Part shown: positions 8,629 to 15,822 of the stretch, piece by piece
How positions within the stretch are numbered: position 1 is the stretch's first letter
How the letters are laid out: each line of letters opens with the position of its first letter
Assembly: GCF_011839805.1 (NCBI RefSeq)
Contig: NZ_VWPY01000002.1
Location: 124,001 to 188,000 of the forward strand
DNA: 64,000 nt
Direction: 5' to 3'
From: Kineococcus rubinsiae
Lineage (GTDB): Bacteria; Actinomycetota; Actinomycetes; Actinomycetales; Kineococcaceae
Position numbers and translations under genes: made by a program
The notes under the pieces: model-generated
What the model saw: only the letters and a program-made list of their open reading frames with translations
Database searches by the model: none
Told to the model about the DNA's origin: nothing

Positions 8629-9804
8629 ATGCCGAACCTGCTCGAGAGCGACTTCTACTTCTTCCAGGAGGCGCTGAGCGCCCCCGAGCAGGAGGCCGTG
8701 CTCGCCCTGCGCGAGTACATGGAGACCTCCGTGCGGCCCATCGCCGACGCCTGCTGGTCGCGGGCGGAGTTCCCGATGGAGGTCGTGAAGCCCCTCGCGG
8801 AGCTCGGCCTGCTCGGCGCCCCGTGGCCCGAGACGCGCCACTTCGAGAACACCGCCGTCTACCGCGGCTGGACGGCCATGGAGATGGGCCGCGTCGACGC
8901 GTCCATCGCCACGTTCGTCGGCGTGCAGAACGGCCTGGCCATGGGGTCCATCGCCGAGACCGGCTCGCCCGAGCAGCGCGCCGAGTGGCTGCCGCAGCTC
9001 TCGCGCGGCGAGGTCATCGGCGCGTTCGGGCTCACTGAGCCGTTCTCCGGGTCCGACTCGGCCCGCGGCCTGCGCACCACGGCCGAGCGGCGCGGGGACA
9101 CCTGGGTGCTCAACGGGGCCAAGCGCTGGATCGGCAACGCCACCTTCGCCGACGTCGTGGTGATCTGGGCCAAGGACACGGGCGACGGCCAGGTGAAGGG
9201 GTTCCTCGTCACCAAGGACACCCCCGGGTTCGTCGCGACGAAGATTGAGGACAAGGTCGCGCTGCGCACGGTGCAGAACGCCGACATCGTGCTCACCGAC
9301 GTCGAGGTCCCCGAGTCCCGTCGCCTGCAGAACGCGAACTCCTTCCGCGACACCGCGACCGTGCTGCGCCTGACCCGCGCCGAGGTCGCGTGGCAGGCCG
9401 TGGGCGTCGCGATCGGCGCCTACGAGGCCGCGCTGGCCTACGCCAAGACGCGCGAGCAGTTCGGCAAGCCGATCGCGAGCCGGCAGCTCGTCCAGGACCT
9501 CCTGGTGCGCAGCCTGGGCAACATCACCGCCAGCATCGCGATCTGCCTGCAGGTCTCCAAGCTGCTCGACCAGGGCCGCCAGCACGACGCGCACTCGGCG
9601 CTGGCCAAGGCGTACACCACGGCCCGCATGCGCGAGACCGTCGGCTGGTGCCGCGAGGTGCTGGGCGGCAACGGGATTGTCCTGGAGCACGGCGTCGCCC
9701 GGTTCTTCGCCGACGCCGAGGCCATCTACTCCTACGAGGGCACGCGGGAGATGAACACCCTCATCGTCGGCCGCGCCATCACGGGTTTCGCCGCCTTCGC
9801 CTGA
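8629..9804 (+). CDS. Acyl-CoA dehydrogenase, glutaryl-CoA dehydrogenase-like
   Basis: A 391-residue FAD-dependent dehydrogenase. It shows the acyl-CoA dehydrogenase signatures FGLTEPFSGSDSA (FAD and substrate binding) and KTREQFGKPIA. Near the C-terminus YSYEGTREMNTLIVGRAITG closely matches glutaryl-CoA dehydrogenase, with Glu370 as the likely catalytic base. A GGAG precedes the ATG at 8629. A 7-bp inverted repeat (CCGGGAG/CTCCCGG, 8581-8602) lies in its leader. It is divergent from the TetR/thioesterase pair, which probably regulates it. Glutaryl-CoA as substrate is an inference; a related short-chain acyl-CoA is possible. Confidence 0.9.
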   Translation: MPNLLESDFYFFQEALSAPEQEAVLALREYMETSVRPIADACWSRAEFPMEVVKPLAELGLLGAPWPETRHFENTAVYRGWTAMEMGRVDASIATFVGVQNGLAMGSIAETGSPEQRAEWLPQLSRGEVIGAFGLTEPFSGSDSARGLRTTAERRGDTWVLNGAKRWIGNATFADVVVIWAKDTGDGQVKGFLVTKDTPGFVATKIEDKVALRTVQNADIVLTDVEVPESRRLQNANSFRDTATVLRLTRAEVAWQAVGVAIGAYEAALAYAKTREQFGKPIASRQLVQDLLVRSLGNITASIAICLQVSKLLDQGRQHDAHSALAKAYTTARMRETVGWCREVLGGNGIVLEHGVARFFADAEAIYSYEGTREMNTLIVGRAITGFAAFA

Positions 9805-9823
9805 GGCCTCCCGGCTGCCTCAG
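9801..9823. terminator. Possible bidirectional stem-loop between convergent genes
   Basis: CTGAGGC and GCCTCAG form a 7-bp stem with a 9-nt loop, overlapping the stop codons of the acyl-CoA dehydrogenase and the convergent SDR gene. There is no T-run. Confidence 0.35.
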
Positions 9824-10605
9824 CCGAGCCGGGTCGCGGTGATGCCGCCGTCCACGGGGAGCGTGATCCCGTGGACGAGGCGGGCCGCGTCGGAGACCAG
9901 GTAGAGGACCGCCGCGGCGATGTCCTCCGGCTGCACGACGACGCCGGCCGGGGTCGTGGCGGTCATGGCGTCCAGCACCGCCCGGTGCGCGCCGTTGCCC
10001 GGCGTGAGGGTGACGCCGGGGGCGACGGTGGTGAACCGGACGCCGCGGGGGCCGTACTCGGCGGCCCAGCTGCGGGTCAGCTGCGCGTCGGCCGCCTTCG
10101 TCGCGGTGTACATCGCGCCGAACGGTGAGCCGACGCTCGCCATCCACGACCCGACGGTCACGACGGCCCCGCTGCCGCGGGCGGCCATGGCCGGCGCGAG
10201 GGCGCCCACGAGGACGTGCGGCGCCCGCACGTTCACCGCGAGCATGGCGTCGAGGTCGGCGTCGGGCAGGTCCTCGGTGGCCGAGACGGGGTAGAGGCCG
10301 GCGTTGTTGACCAGGACGTCGAGGGTTCCGCCCACGACGTCGGTGACCCGGGCGGCGAAGGCGCGGAGGTCGGCGTAGGAGCCGGCGAGGTCGACGACGA
10401 CGGCGTCGGCGCGACCGCCCGCCGCCTCGATCTCCTCGACGACCGCTGCGGCCCGGGCGGGGTCGCGGCCGCTGACGACGACGTGGGCGCCGGCCGCGCC
10501 GAGCGTGCGGGCGATCGCCGCACCGATGCCGCTGGTGGAGCCGGTGACGAGGGCGGTGCGACCGGCGAGCAGGCCGGCCGGGGTGGTGAGGGAGGTGGTG
10601 GTCAT
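9820..10605 (-). CDS. Short-chain dehydrogenase/reductase (SDR)
   Basis: A 261-residue classical SDR. The cofactor motif TGSTSGIG is at residues 21-28, NNAG at 100-103, and the catalytic Ser153, Tyr166 and Lys170 (YTATK) are present. The C-terminal PVDGGITA is typical. It is divergent from an MmyB-type regulator, an arrangement common in actinobacteria in which the regulator controls an adjacent SDR. The substrate is unknown. Confidence 0.9.
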   Translation of the reverse strand: MTTTSLTTPAGLLAGRTALVTGSTSGIGAAIARTLGAAGAHVVVSGRDPARAAAVVEEIEAAGGRADAVVVDLAGSYADLRAFAARVTDVVGGTLDVLVNNAGLYPVSATEDLPDADLDAMLAVNVRAPHVLVGALAPAMAARGSGAVVTVGSWMASVGSPFGAMYTATKAADAQLTRSWAAEYGPRGVRFTTVAPGVTLTPGNGAHRAVLDAMTATTPAGVVVQPEDIAAAVLYLVSDAARLVHGITLPVDGGITATRLG

Positions 10606-10669
10606 GACGACGGTTCTACGGTCGGCCGCGGAGGCGGCACCAGGTCGCGCCGGACCCCGTCCTGGCCGA

Positions 10670-10710
10670 CCTGGTCCCGGCAGGACCAGGCAGGCGGCGC
10701 CGGCGCCGCC
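10670..10710. promoter_or_regulatory. Two inverted repeats in the SDR/regulator divergent region
   Basis: CCTGGTCC (10670-10677) and GGACCAGG (10683-10690) form a perfect inverted repeat with a 5-bp spacer and are a likely operator for the regulator at 10723. Directly beside it, 10693-10710 is an 18-bp perfect palindrome made of GGCGGCGCC and GGCGCCGCC. Confidence 0.5.
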
Positions 10711-10716
10711 TAGCGT
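10711..10716 (+). promoter_or_regulatory. -10 box TAGCGT (leaderless regulator gene)
   Basis: TAGCGT ends 6 nt before the GTG at 10723, with no Shine-Dalgarno. Confidence 0.55.
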
Positions 10717-10722
10717 GGGGGC

Positions 10723-11598
10723 GTGCCCCGCGACCGCGCTGCCCTCGGAGCGTTCCTGCGTTCCCGCCGCGACCGGCTGACCCCGGCGCAGGCCGGCGTC
10801 CAGGCGTTCCCCGGGCCGCGCCGCGTCCCCGGTCTGCGGCGCGAGGAGCTGTCCCTGCTCGCGGGCGTCAGCCCCGACTACTACAGCCGCCTGGAGCAGG
10901 GCCGGCAGGCGAACGTCTCCCTCGAGGTGCTCGACGCGCTGTCCCGCGCGCTGCGCCTGGACGCCGTGGAGTCCGCCCACCTGCGCGACCTCGCCGCCCC
11001 CGCTCCGCGGCGCCGCTCGGTGCCGGACCGCGGGCAACGCCCCGACCCCGGCCTGCTGCGGCTGGTCGCGAACCTCGACCACCGCCCCGTCCTGCTCCTC
11101 GGGCGGCGCGGGGAGGTGCTGGCGCGCAACGCGTTGCTGCGCTCGGTGCTCGGCCGGCCGATGGAACCCGGCTCGTCGCTCGTGCGGTACCTCTTCTTCG
11201 ACCCGACGGCCCGCGAGCGCATCGTGAACTGGGCCGACTTCGCCGCCACCACCGTGGCGTCCCTGCGGCGGGAGGCCGCCCGCCGCCCGCACGACACGAC
11301 CCTGCGCGCCCTGATCGACGAGCTCCGCGCGGGCGACGAGGACGCCGCGCGCTGGTGGGACGACCAGACCGTGCGGGACTACACGTCGGTGGCCAAGCAG
11401 ATCCAGCACCCGACGGCCGGGCCGCTGTCCTTCGACATCGAGATCGTGGTCCCCCCGCACGACCCCGACCAGCACCTCATCGTCTACACGACCCCCACCG
11501 ACTCACCCACCGCCCGCGTCCTCGGCCTCCTGGCCAGCTGGGACGCGGACGTCCCAGTTCCTCTGCGCCACGGCGGCCGGCCGGAGACCCGCAAGTGA
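10723..11598 (+). CDS. XRE-family regulator with MmyB-like ligand-binding domain
   Basis: A 291-residue transcription factor. The N-terminal helix-turn-helix (residues about 5-85) contains the group's hallmark VPGLRREELSLLAGVSPDYYSRLEQGR. The C-terminal domain, with VLARNALLRSVLG, LFFDPTARERIVNWADF and DYTSVAKQIQHPTAG, is the MmyB-like PAS-type domain that binds fatty-acid-like ligands in known members. It is probably made from a leaderless transcript and is divergent from an SDR gene with inverted repeats between them, suggesting that it controls the SDR. Confidence 0.92.
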   Translation: MPRDRAALGAFLRSRRDRLTPAQAGVQAFPGPRRVPGLRREELSLLAGVSPDYYSRLEQGRQANVSLEVLDALSRALRLDAVESAHLRDLAAPAPRRRSVPDRGQRPDPGLLRLVANLDHRPVLLLGRRGEVLARNALLRSVLGRPMEPGSSLVRYLFFDPTARERIVNWADFAATTVASLRREAARRPHDTTLRALIDELRAGDEDAARWWDDQTVRDYTSVAKQIQHPTAGPLSFDIEIVVPPHDPDQHLIVYTTPTDSPTARVLGLLASWDADVPVPLRHGGRPETRK

Positions 11599-11626
11599 GG
11601 CCGGTCCAGAGCCGGTCGACGAGCGC

Positions 11627-11632
11627 TACGGT
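11627..11632 (+). promoter_or_regulatory. -10 box TACGGT (leaderless orphan gene)
   Basis: TACGGT ends 7 nt before the GTG at 11640. This decides the start of the orphan gene. Confidence 0.5.
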
Positions 11633-11639
11633 CGGCTCT

Positions 11640-12371
11640 GTGACGACTTGGCCGGTGTTCTACCCTCTCCCGGACGCTGAGCCGGTGACCTTGGCGGTCG
11701 AGCCACGCCTCGCCAGTTGGATGGAGCGGAGTCACCCTGACCAGGTTGAGCTGGAGAGGTTTCTTGATCATGCTCAGGCCCTCCTCGTGCCAAGGCGTCC
11801 GCCGTCCTCTGAACCCGTCGGGCTTCGCTTGGACGTGGGGTTGAAGGAGGACGTCGATCTGCTGGACCAACGGGACCTGGACAACTACGCGTTTCCCTTG
11901 TCGAGCCGTCTGTCGAGGGCGTGGGCGGAGCCGCCGGACAGCGTCTGGGTCGGCAAGAAGCACAGTCGCGTCTCCACTGCTGCGGTGGCGAGCGTGGTCG
12001 CCACCGACCGTCCGTCGGTGTCTGACGACTGGGTCGAGGTGCGAACGACGGCGTCGACGGAGACGTCGGCCTACAAGCAGCAGATCCGTGACCAGCTCAG
12101 CGGAGTCGAGCAACTGCCTGACGGGCCGGTCGCTGTGGAGATCAGCTTCCTGGTCGGTCCTCGCCGCAACTGGCTGAATCTCTGGAAGCCGTCAATCGAT
12201 GCCCTGGAGGCGCTGCTCGGGCGCACCACACCGACCAGTCAGTGGCATCCGCGCGACGGGAGGATCGTCGCACTCGGCCTGCACCGCCGAGTCGACGAGA
12301 CGCTCGGCAACGACGTCCGTCTGGCCATCGCTTCGGCACCACGACCCGATGCGCCACTGAGCTCTCGCTGA
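11640..12371 (+). CDS. Hypothetical protein, possibly two RusA-like half domains
   Basis: A 243-residue protein I do not recognise as a named family. Base composition sets it apart: sampled lines are about 63-70% GC against 75% or more around it, which suggests acquisition. Two segments look alike. PVGLRLDVGL at 59-68 followed by RDLDN (78-82) and a helix, and PVAVEISFLV at 163-172 followed by NWLNLWKP (177-184), IDAL and DGRIVAL. The pattern DxDN, K-P, D-A-L recalls RusA-type Holliday-junction nucleases, but the acidic pair survives only in the first half and the lysine only in the second. A nuclease role is therefore only a guess. The gene stands alone with its own promoter-like hexamer. 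Confidence 0.7.
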   Translation: MTTWPVFYPLPDAEPVTLAVEPRLASWMERSHPDQVELERFLDHAQALLVPRRPPSSEPVGLRLDVGLKEDVDLLDQRDLDNYAFPLSSRLSRAWAEPPDSVWVGKKHSRVSTAAVASVVATDRPSVSDDWVEVRTTASTETSAYKQQIRDQLSGVEQLPDGPVAVEISFLVGPRRNWLNLWKPSIDALEALLGRTTPTSQWHPRDGRIVALGLHRRVDETLGNDVRLAIASAPRPDAPLSSR

Positions 12372-12423
12372 GCTGACGAGACGACATCAACATCACCTGC
12401 TCGTGATAAGAACGGAACCCCTC

Positions 12424-13299
12424 ATGGACCTCGCCCTGCACGTCAGCGACTTCACCGGCGCGGGCGACCCCGCCCGCATCGCCCCCACGCTGGCCGCCAC
12501 CGCCCGCGCCGCCGACACCACCGGCTTCTCGACGCTGACGCTCATGGACCACTTCTTCCAGATGCAGGACATGGCGCCGGCCACCGACCCGATGCTCGAG
12601 GGCTACACGGCCCTGGGGTTCCTGGCCGGCCAGACCGAGCACCTGCAGCTGGGGCTGCTCGTCACGGGCGTCACCTACCGCCACCCCGGCCTGCTCGCCA
12701 AGACCGTCACGACGCTGGACGTGCTGTCCGGTGGCCGGGCGCTGCTGGGCATCGGCGCGGCCTGGTACGAGCGGGAGCACCTCGGCCTCGGCGTGCCGTT
12801 CCCGCCCGTCGCCGAGCGGTTCGAGCGCCTCGACGAGGCCCTGCGCGTGGTCAAGCAGATGTGGAGCGACGACGACGGCCCCTTCGCGGGGACGTTCTCC
12901 ACGCTGGCCGAGACGCTGAACTCCCCTCAGTCGCTGCGGCGCCCGCACCCCCCGATCCTCATCGGGGGCATGGGGGAGAAGAAGACGCTGCGCCTGGTCG
13001 CCCGCCACGCCGACGCCTGCAACCTGTTCGCCGCCGGGCCCGACGTCATCGCCCACAAGGTCGAGGTGCTGCGGGGGCACTGCGAGACCGAGGGCCGCGA
13101 CCCCGCCGAGATCGCCACCACTGTCATCGGTGGGCCGGACCCGCTGGACGCGACCGACGACTTCCTCGCCGCGGCGCGCGAGTACGCCGGCCTCGGCGTC
13201 AGCACGCTGTGGGTGGGGGCCCCGCTGGGCCACCCGGACCCCGCGGCCTGGGTCACCCGCGTCGGCACCGAGGTCCTGCCCCGCGTCCGCGACCTCTGA
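12424..13299 (+). CDS. LLM-class (luciferase-like) F420-dependent oxidoreductase
   Basis: A 291-residue luciferase-fold TIM barrel. Features of the F420-dependent group are visible: MDHFFQ near residue 40, LLVTGVTYRHPGLLAKTVTTLDVLSGGR around 79-106, GIGAAWYEREHLGLG, and the PILIGGMGEKKTL strand. Such proteins transfer hydride from F420H2 (some from FMNH2) to diverse small molecules; the substrate is unknown. The ATG at 12424 is chosen as the first residue of the core fold; no strong ribosome binding site is present. It is followed by two palindromic repeats. Confidence 0.88.
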   Translation: MDLALHVSDFTGAGDPARIAPTLAATARAADTTGFSTLTLMDHFFQMQDMAPATDPMLEGYTALGFLAGQTEHLQLGLLVTGVTYRHPGLLAKTVTTLDVLSGGRALLGIGAAWYEREHLGLGVPFPPVAERFERLDEALRVVKQMWSDDDGPFAGTFSTLAETLNSPQSLRRPHPPILIGGMGEKKTLRLVARHADACNLFAAGPDVIAHKVEVLRGHCETEGRDPAEIATTVIGGPDPLDATDDFLAAAREYAGLGVSTLWVGAPLGHPDPAAWVTRVGTEVLPRVRDL

Positions 13300-13311
13300 C
13301 CCCCACCCCCT

Positions 13312-13346
13312 CCGTGATCTTGCAGGTAAACCCTGCATGATCACGG
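13312..13346. repeat. Palindromic repeat, copy 1
   Basis: CCGTGATCTTGCAGG, the spacer TAAAC and CCTGCATGATCACGG form a 15-bp stem with one mismatch. It is the first of two near-identical elements between convergent genes and may act as a terminator hairpin or REP-like element. Confidence 0.75.
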
Positions 13347-13366
13347 GGGGAGGGGGCGCCCTTGCG

Positions 13367-13397
13367 GTGATCATGCAGGTAAACCCTGCATGATCAC
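13367..13397. repeat. Palindromic repeat, copy 2
   Basis: GTGATCATGCAGG, the spacer TAAAC and CCTGCATGATCAC form a perfect 13-bp stem. The element ends just before the TetR stop codon and has the same spacer as copy 1, from which it is separated by a G-rich stretch. Confidence 0.75.
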
Positions 13398-13402
13398 GGG
13401 GG

Positions 13403-14116
13403 TCAGGTGGCGGCGGTGACGGGGGAGAGGGCGGCCAGCAGGTCGTGGCCGTCGGCGACGGCCGCGTCGACGGCCGCCGGGGCCAGACCCACCACCCGCA
13501 GGCACGCCGCCGCCAGGTCGTCGGCCACGCCCGGCCCGGGCGTCCCGTCGCGGCGCAGCGGGATGACGAGCTCCACGACCTGCAGGCACAGCGCCCCCAG
13601 CAGGTCGGGGTCGGGGGACTGCGGCGCGCTCGCGGCCGCGAGCCGCGTGTAGGCGGCCAGCAGCTCCGCGCGGTGGCGGCGGAAGCTGTCGAAGCCGGGC
13701 TGCTGCACCTCGTGCGCGGCGTACAGGGTCCCGACGTTGTGGGGTGCCCGCAGCAGCGTCGCGACGTCCACGCTGACCAGGGCGTGCAACGCCACCTCGG
13801 CCCGGTCCGCGCGGGCCTCGATCGCTGCGACCAGGTCGAGCGTCGGGCGGACCGAGTTCTCCAGCAGCTCCAGCAGGAGCTCGTCCTTGCCGGCGAAGTG
13901 GTAGTACAGCGACGCCTGCCGGATGCCGACGCGCTCCGCGATCGCGCGCGTCGACGTCCCGGCGTAGCCGAGCTGGGTGAACAGCTCCGCGGCCGCGTCG
14001 AGGATCTCGGCGCGGGGTTCGCGGGCGCCCTGAGGCGGTCCGCCGGTGCGGGCCGCCCGGGGGCGGCCCACGCTGGGTCGACCTCCTCGGGGCGGGGCTG
14101 CGTCGTCGCTGCTCAC
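13403..14116 (-). CDS. TetR-family regulator of the guanidine/urea operon
   Basis: A 237-residue TetR protein. After a 30-residue Arg/Pro-rich N-terminus, the helix-turn-helix occupies about residues 35-80 (GTSTRAIAERVGIRQASLYYHFAGKDELL). The C-terminal helical domain is ligand-binding. It is the last gene of the six-gene operon, and its GTG overlaps the TGA of the allophanate hydrolase gene. A CAGGAT hexamer 7 nt upstream could give an additional leaderless transcript. The obvious target is the 26-bp palindrome upstream of the first gene (22693-22718), giving autoregulation; this is inference. Confidence 0.88.
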   Translation of the reverse strand: MSSDDAAPPRGGRPSVGRPRAARTGGPPQGAREPRAEILDAAAELFTQLGYAGTSTRAIAERVGIRQASLYYHFAGKDELLLELLENSVRPTLDLVAAIEARADRAEVALHALVSVDVATLLRAPHNVGTLYAAHEVQQPGFDSFRRHRAELLAAYTRLAAASAPQSPDPDLLGALCLQVVELVIPLRRDGTPGPGVADDLAAACLRVVGLAPAAVDAAVADGHDLLAALSPVTAAT

Positions 14117-15822
14117 GAGGCCGATCCTGCCAGCCCGGCACCCGCCGGCCGGAGGTCGCCACCCGCCAGCGCCGCCCGCCAGCCGCCCGTCGCCGTGATG
14201 TCGCGCGCCCCCGCCAGCGCCGCCGGTTCGCAGAGGAACCCGGGGACCGTCCGGCCGTCGTCGAGGTCGACCGCGCCGACCGCCATGGGGTGCGGCAGCG
14301 CGGCGACGAAGGTCGCGAACCCCGCCGCGGGCAGGCGCCAGAGCTCCCCGGCGATGGCGGCGCCGTCGCCCGGGGTGCGCACCAGCCCGGGCTTCGGCGG
14401 CGTGGTGTCCAGGGCGTGCAGGCGGTAGTGCGGCGCCGTGGTCACGGCCTCGCCGAACGTCGCGCCCGCGGCCACCAGCTGGTGGTTCAGGGGCTGGCCC
14501 GTGAGGTGCGCGCCGACGACCACGAGGTCGAGCGTCGGCGCCGCGAGCCGGGTCGCCAGGTCGGCCAGCAGCCGGTCGTCGAAGGCGGCGCCCGTGAGCA
14601 TCACCCCGAACGGCAGCCCGTCGACCGTCCCGGCCGGCACCGCCAGGGACGACAGGTCGAGGAGGTTCGCGAAGTTCGTGTACCGGCCGAGGCGGGCGTT
14701 GGCCCCCACCGGGTCGGCCGCGACCTCGGTGAGCGTCGGGTGCGACGTCGTCGTGGGGGTGAGCAGCGCCACCGTCCCGGCCAGGGCGGCGCGGCCGGCG
14801 ACCCCGAGCCGCTCCAGCCGCTCGGTGTCGCGCAGCAGGTCGACGGCGGTGAACCGGGCCCCGCCCAGCACGATGCGCGCGACCACCGGGTCCAGGTCGG
14901 TGCCCACGAGCTCGGGGTGCGCCGCGACGTGGTCGCCGACGGCCGCGGTGCGCTCGGCCACGAAGGCGCCGTCGTAGAGCAGGGTCGCGGCCTCCAGCAG
15001 CGGGCTGATGTCGACCTCCACGACCTCGACGCCGCTGCGGCGCAAGCGGTCCACGGCCGCGGCGAACGCCTCGGCCCACCCGGGCGCGAGGTCGCGCAGG
15101 TGCCCGGGCGCGGGGACCGCCACGCGGGCCAGCGCCGAGGCGGGGCGGCCGCCCGCGTCCGGCCGGGCCAGCGGATCGACCCCGTCGACGCCGGTGAGCA
15201 GCTCCACCGTCCGCCGGGCCAGGGCGAGGTCCCGCGCGAACACCGTGACGCAGTCCAGGCTGCGGCACGCGGGCACGACGCCGGTCGTCGGCAGCAGCCC
15301 GCGCGTGGGCTTCACGCCGACGATGCCGTTGAGCGCGGCCGGGACGCGGCCGGACCCCGCGGTGTCGGTGCCGAGGGCCACGTCGACGAGGCCGAGGGCC
15401 ACCGCCACGGCGGACCCGGAGCTGGACCCGCCCGAGATCCGGTCCGGGGCCCACGCGTTGCGGACCGCCCCGTGCGGGCTGCGGGTGCCGACGAGGCCCG
15501 TGGCGAACTGGTCGAGGTTCGTCTTGCCTAGCACCACCGCGCCCGCGGCCCGCAGCCGGGCGACGACGGTCGCGTCCGCCGCGGGGTCGTAGGCGTAGGA
15601 GGGAGCGCCCGCCGTGGTCGGCAGCCCCGCGACGTCGACGTTGTCCTTCACCGCGGCCACCAGCCCGGCCAGCGGCAGGTCCTCGCCGGCGGCGACCGCC
15701 GCGTCGACGGCCGCGGCCTCCGCGAGCGCGTCCTCGCGCTCGCGCAGCGCGATCCACACCTCGGGCCGGTCCGCCTCGGCGATCCGCGCGTAGGCGGCCC
15801 GCACGCGTTCGACGGCGTTCAC
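14113..15822 (-). CDS. atzF: Allophanate hydrolase
   Basis: A 569-residue amidase-signature enzyme that converts allophanate to ammonia and CO2. The Ser-cisSer-Lys triad is visible as Lys59 (AAVKDN), Ser133 (GGSSSGS) and Ser157 (DTAGSGR). The length matches two-domain AtzF: amidase domain to about residue 430, then the C-terminal decarboxylation domain (PLNHQL, FLCEPAALAGARDIT). Its GTG overlaps the stop of the carboxylase gene by 4 bp. It is the last catabolic step of both the urea and the guanidine carboxylase pathways. Confidence 0.93.
   Translation of the reverse strand: MNAVERVRAAYARIAEADRPEVWIALREREDALAEAAAVDAAVAAGEDLPLAGLVAAVKDNVDVAGLPTTAGAPSYAYDPAADATVVARLRAAGAVVLGKTNLDQFATGLVGTRSPHGAVRNAWAPDRISGGSSSGSAVAVALGLVDVALGTDTAGSGRVPAALNGIVGVKPTRGLLPTTGVVPACRSLDCVTVFARDLALARRTVELLTGVDGVDPLARPDAGGRPASALARVAVPAPGHLRDLAPGWAEAFAAAVDRLRRSGVEVVEVDISPLLEAATLLYDGAFVAERTAAVGDHVAAHPELVGTDLDPVVARIVLGGARFTAVDLLRDTERLERLGVAGRAALAGTVALLTPTTTSHPTLTEVAADPVGANARLGRYTNFANLLDLSSLAVPAGTVDGLPFGVMLTGAAFDDRLLADLATRLAAPTLDLVVVGAHLTGQPLNHQLVAAGATFGEAVTTAPHYRLHALDTTPPKPGLVRTPGDGAAIAGELWRLPAAGFATFVAALPHPMAVGAVDLDDGRTVPGFLCEPAALAGARDITATGGWRAALAGGDLRPAGAGLAGSAS

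Noticed and set aside
13312-13397. CRISPR array
   Set aside because: Only two units, each palindromic in itself, and the intervening 20 bp is G-rich simple sequence rather than a spacer. No cas genes nearby.
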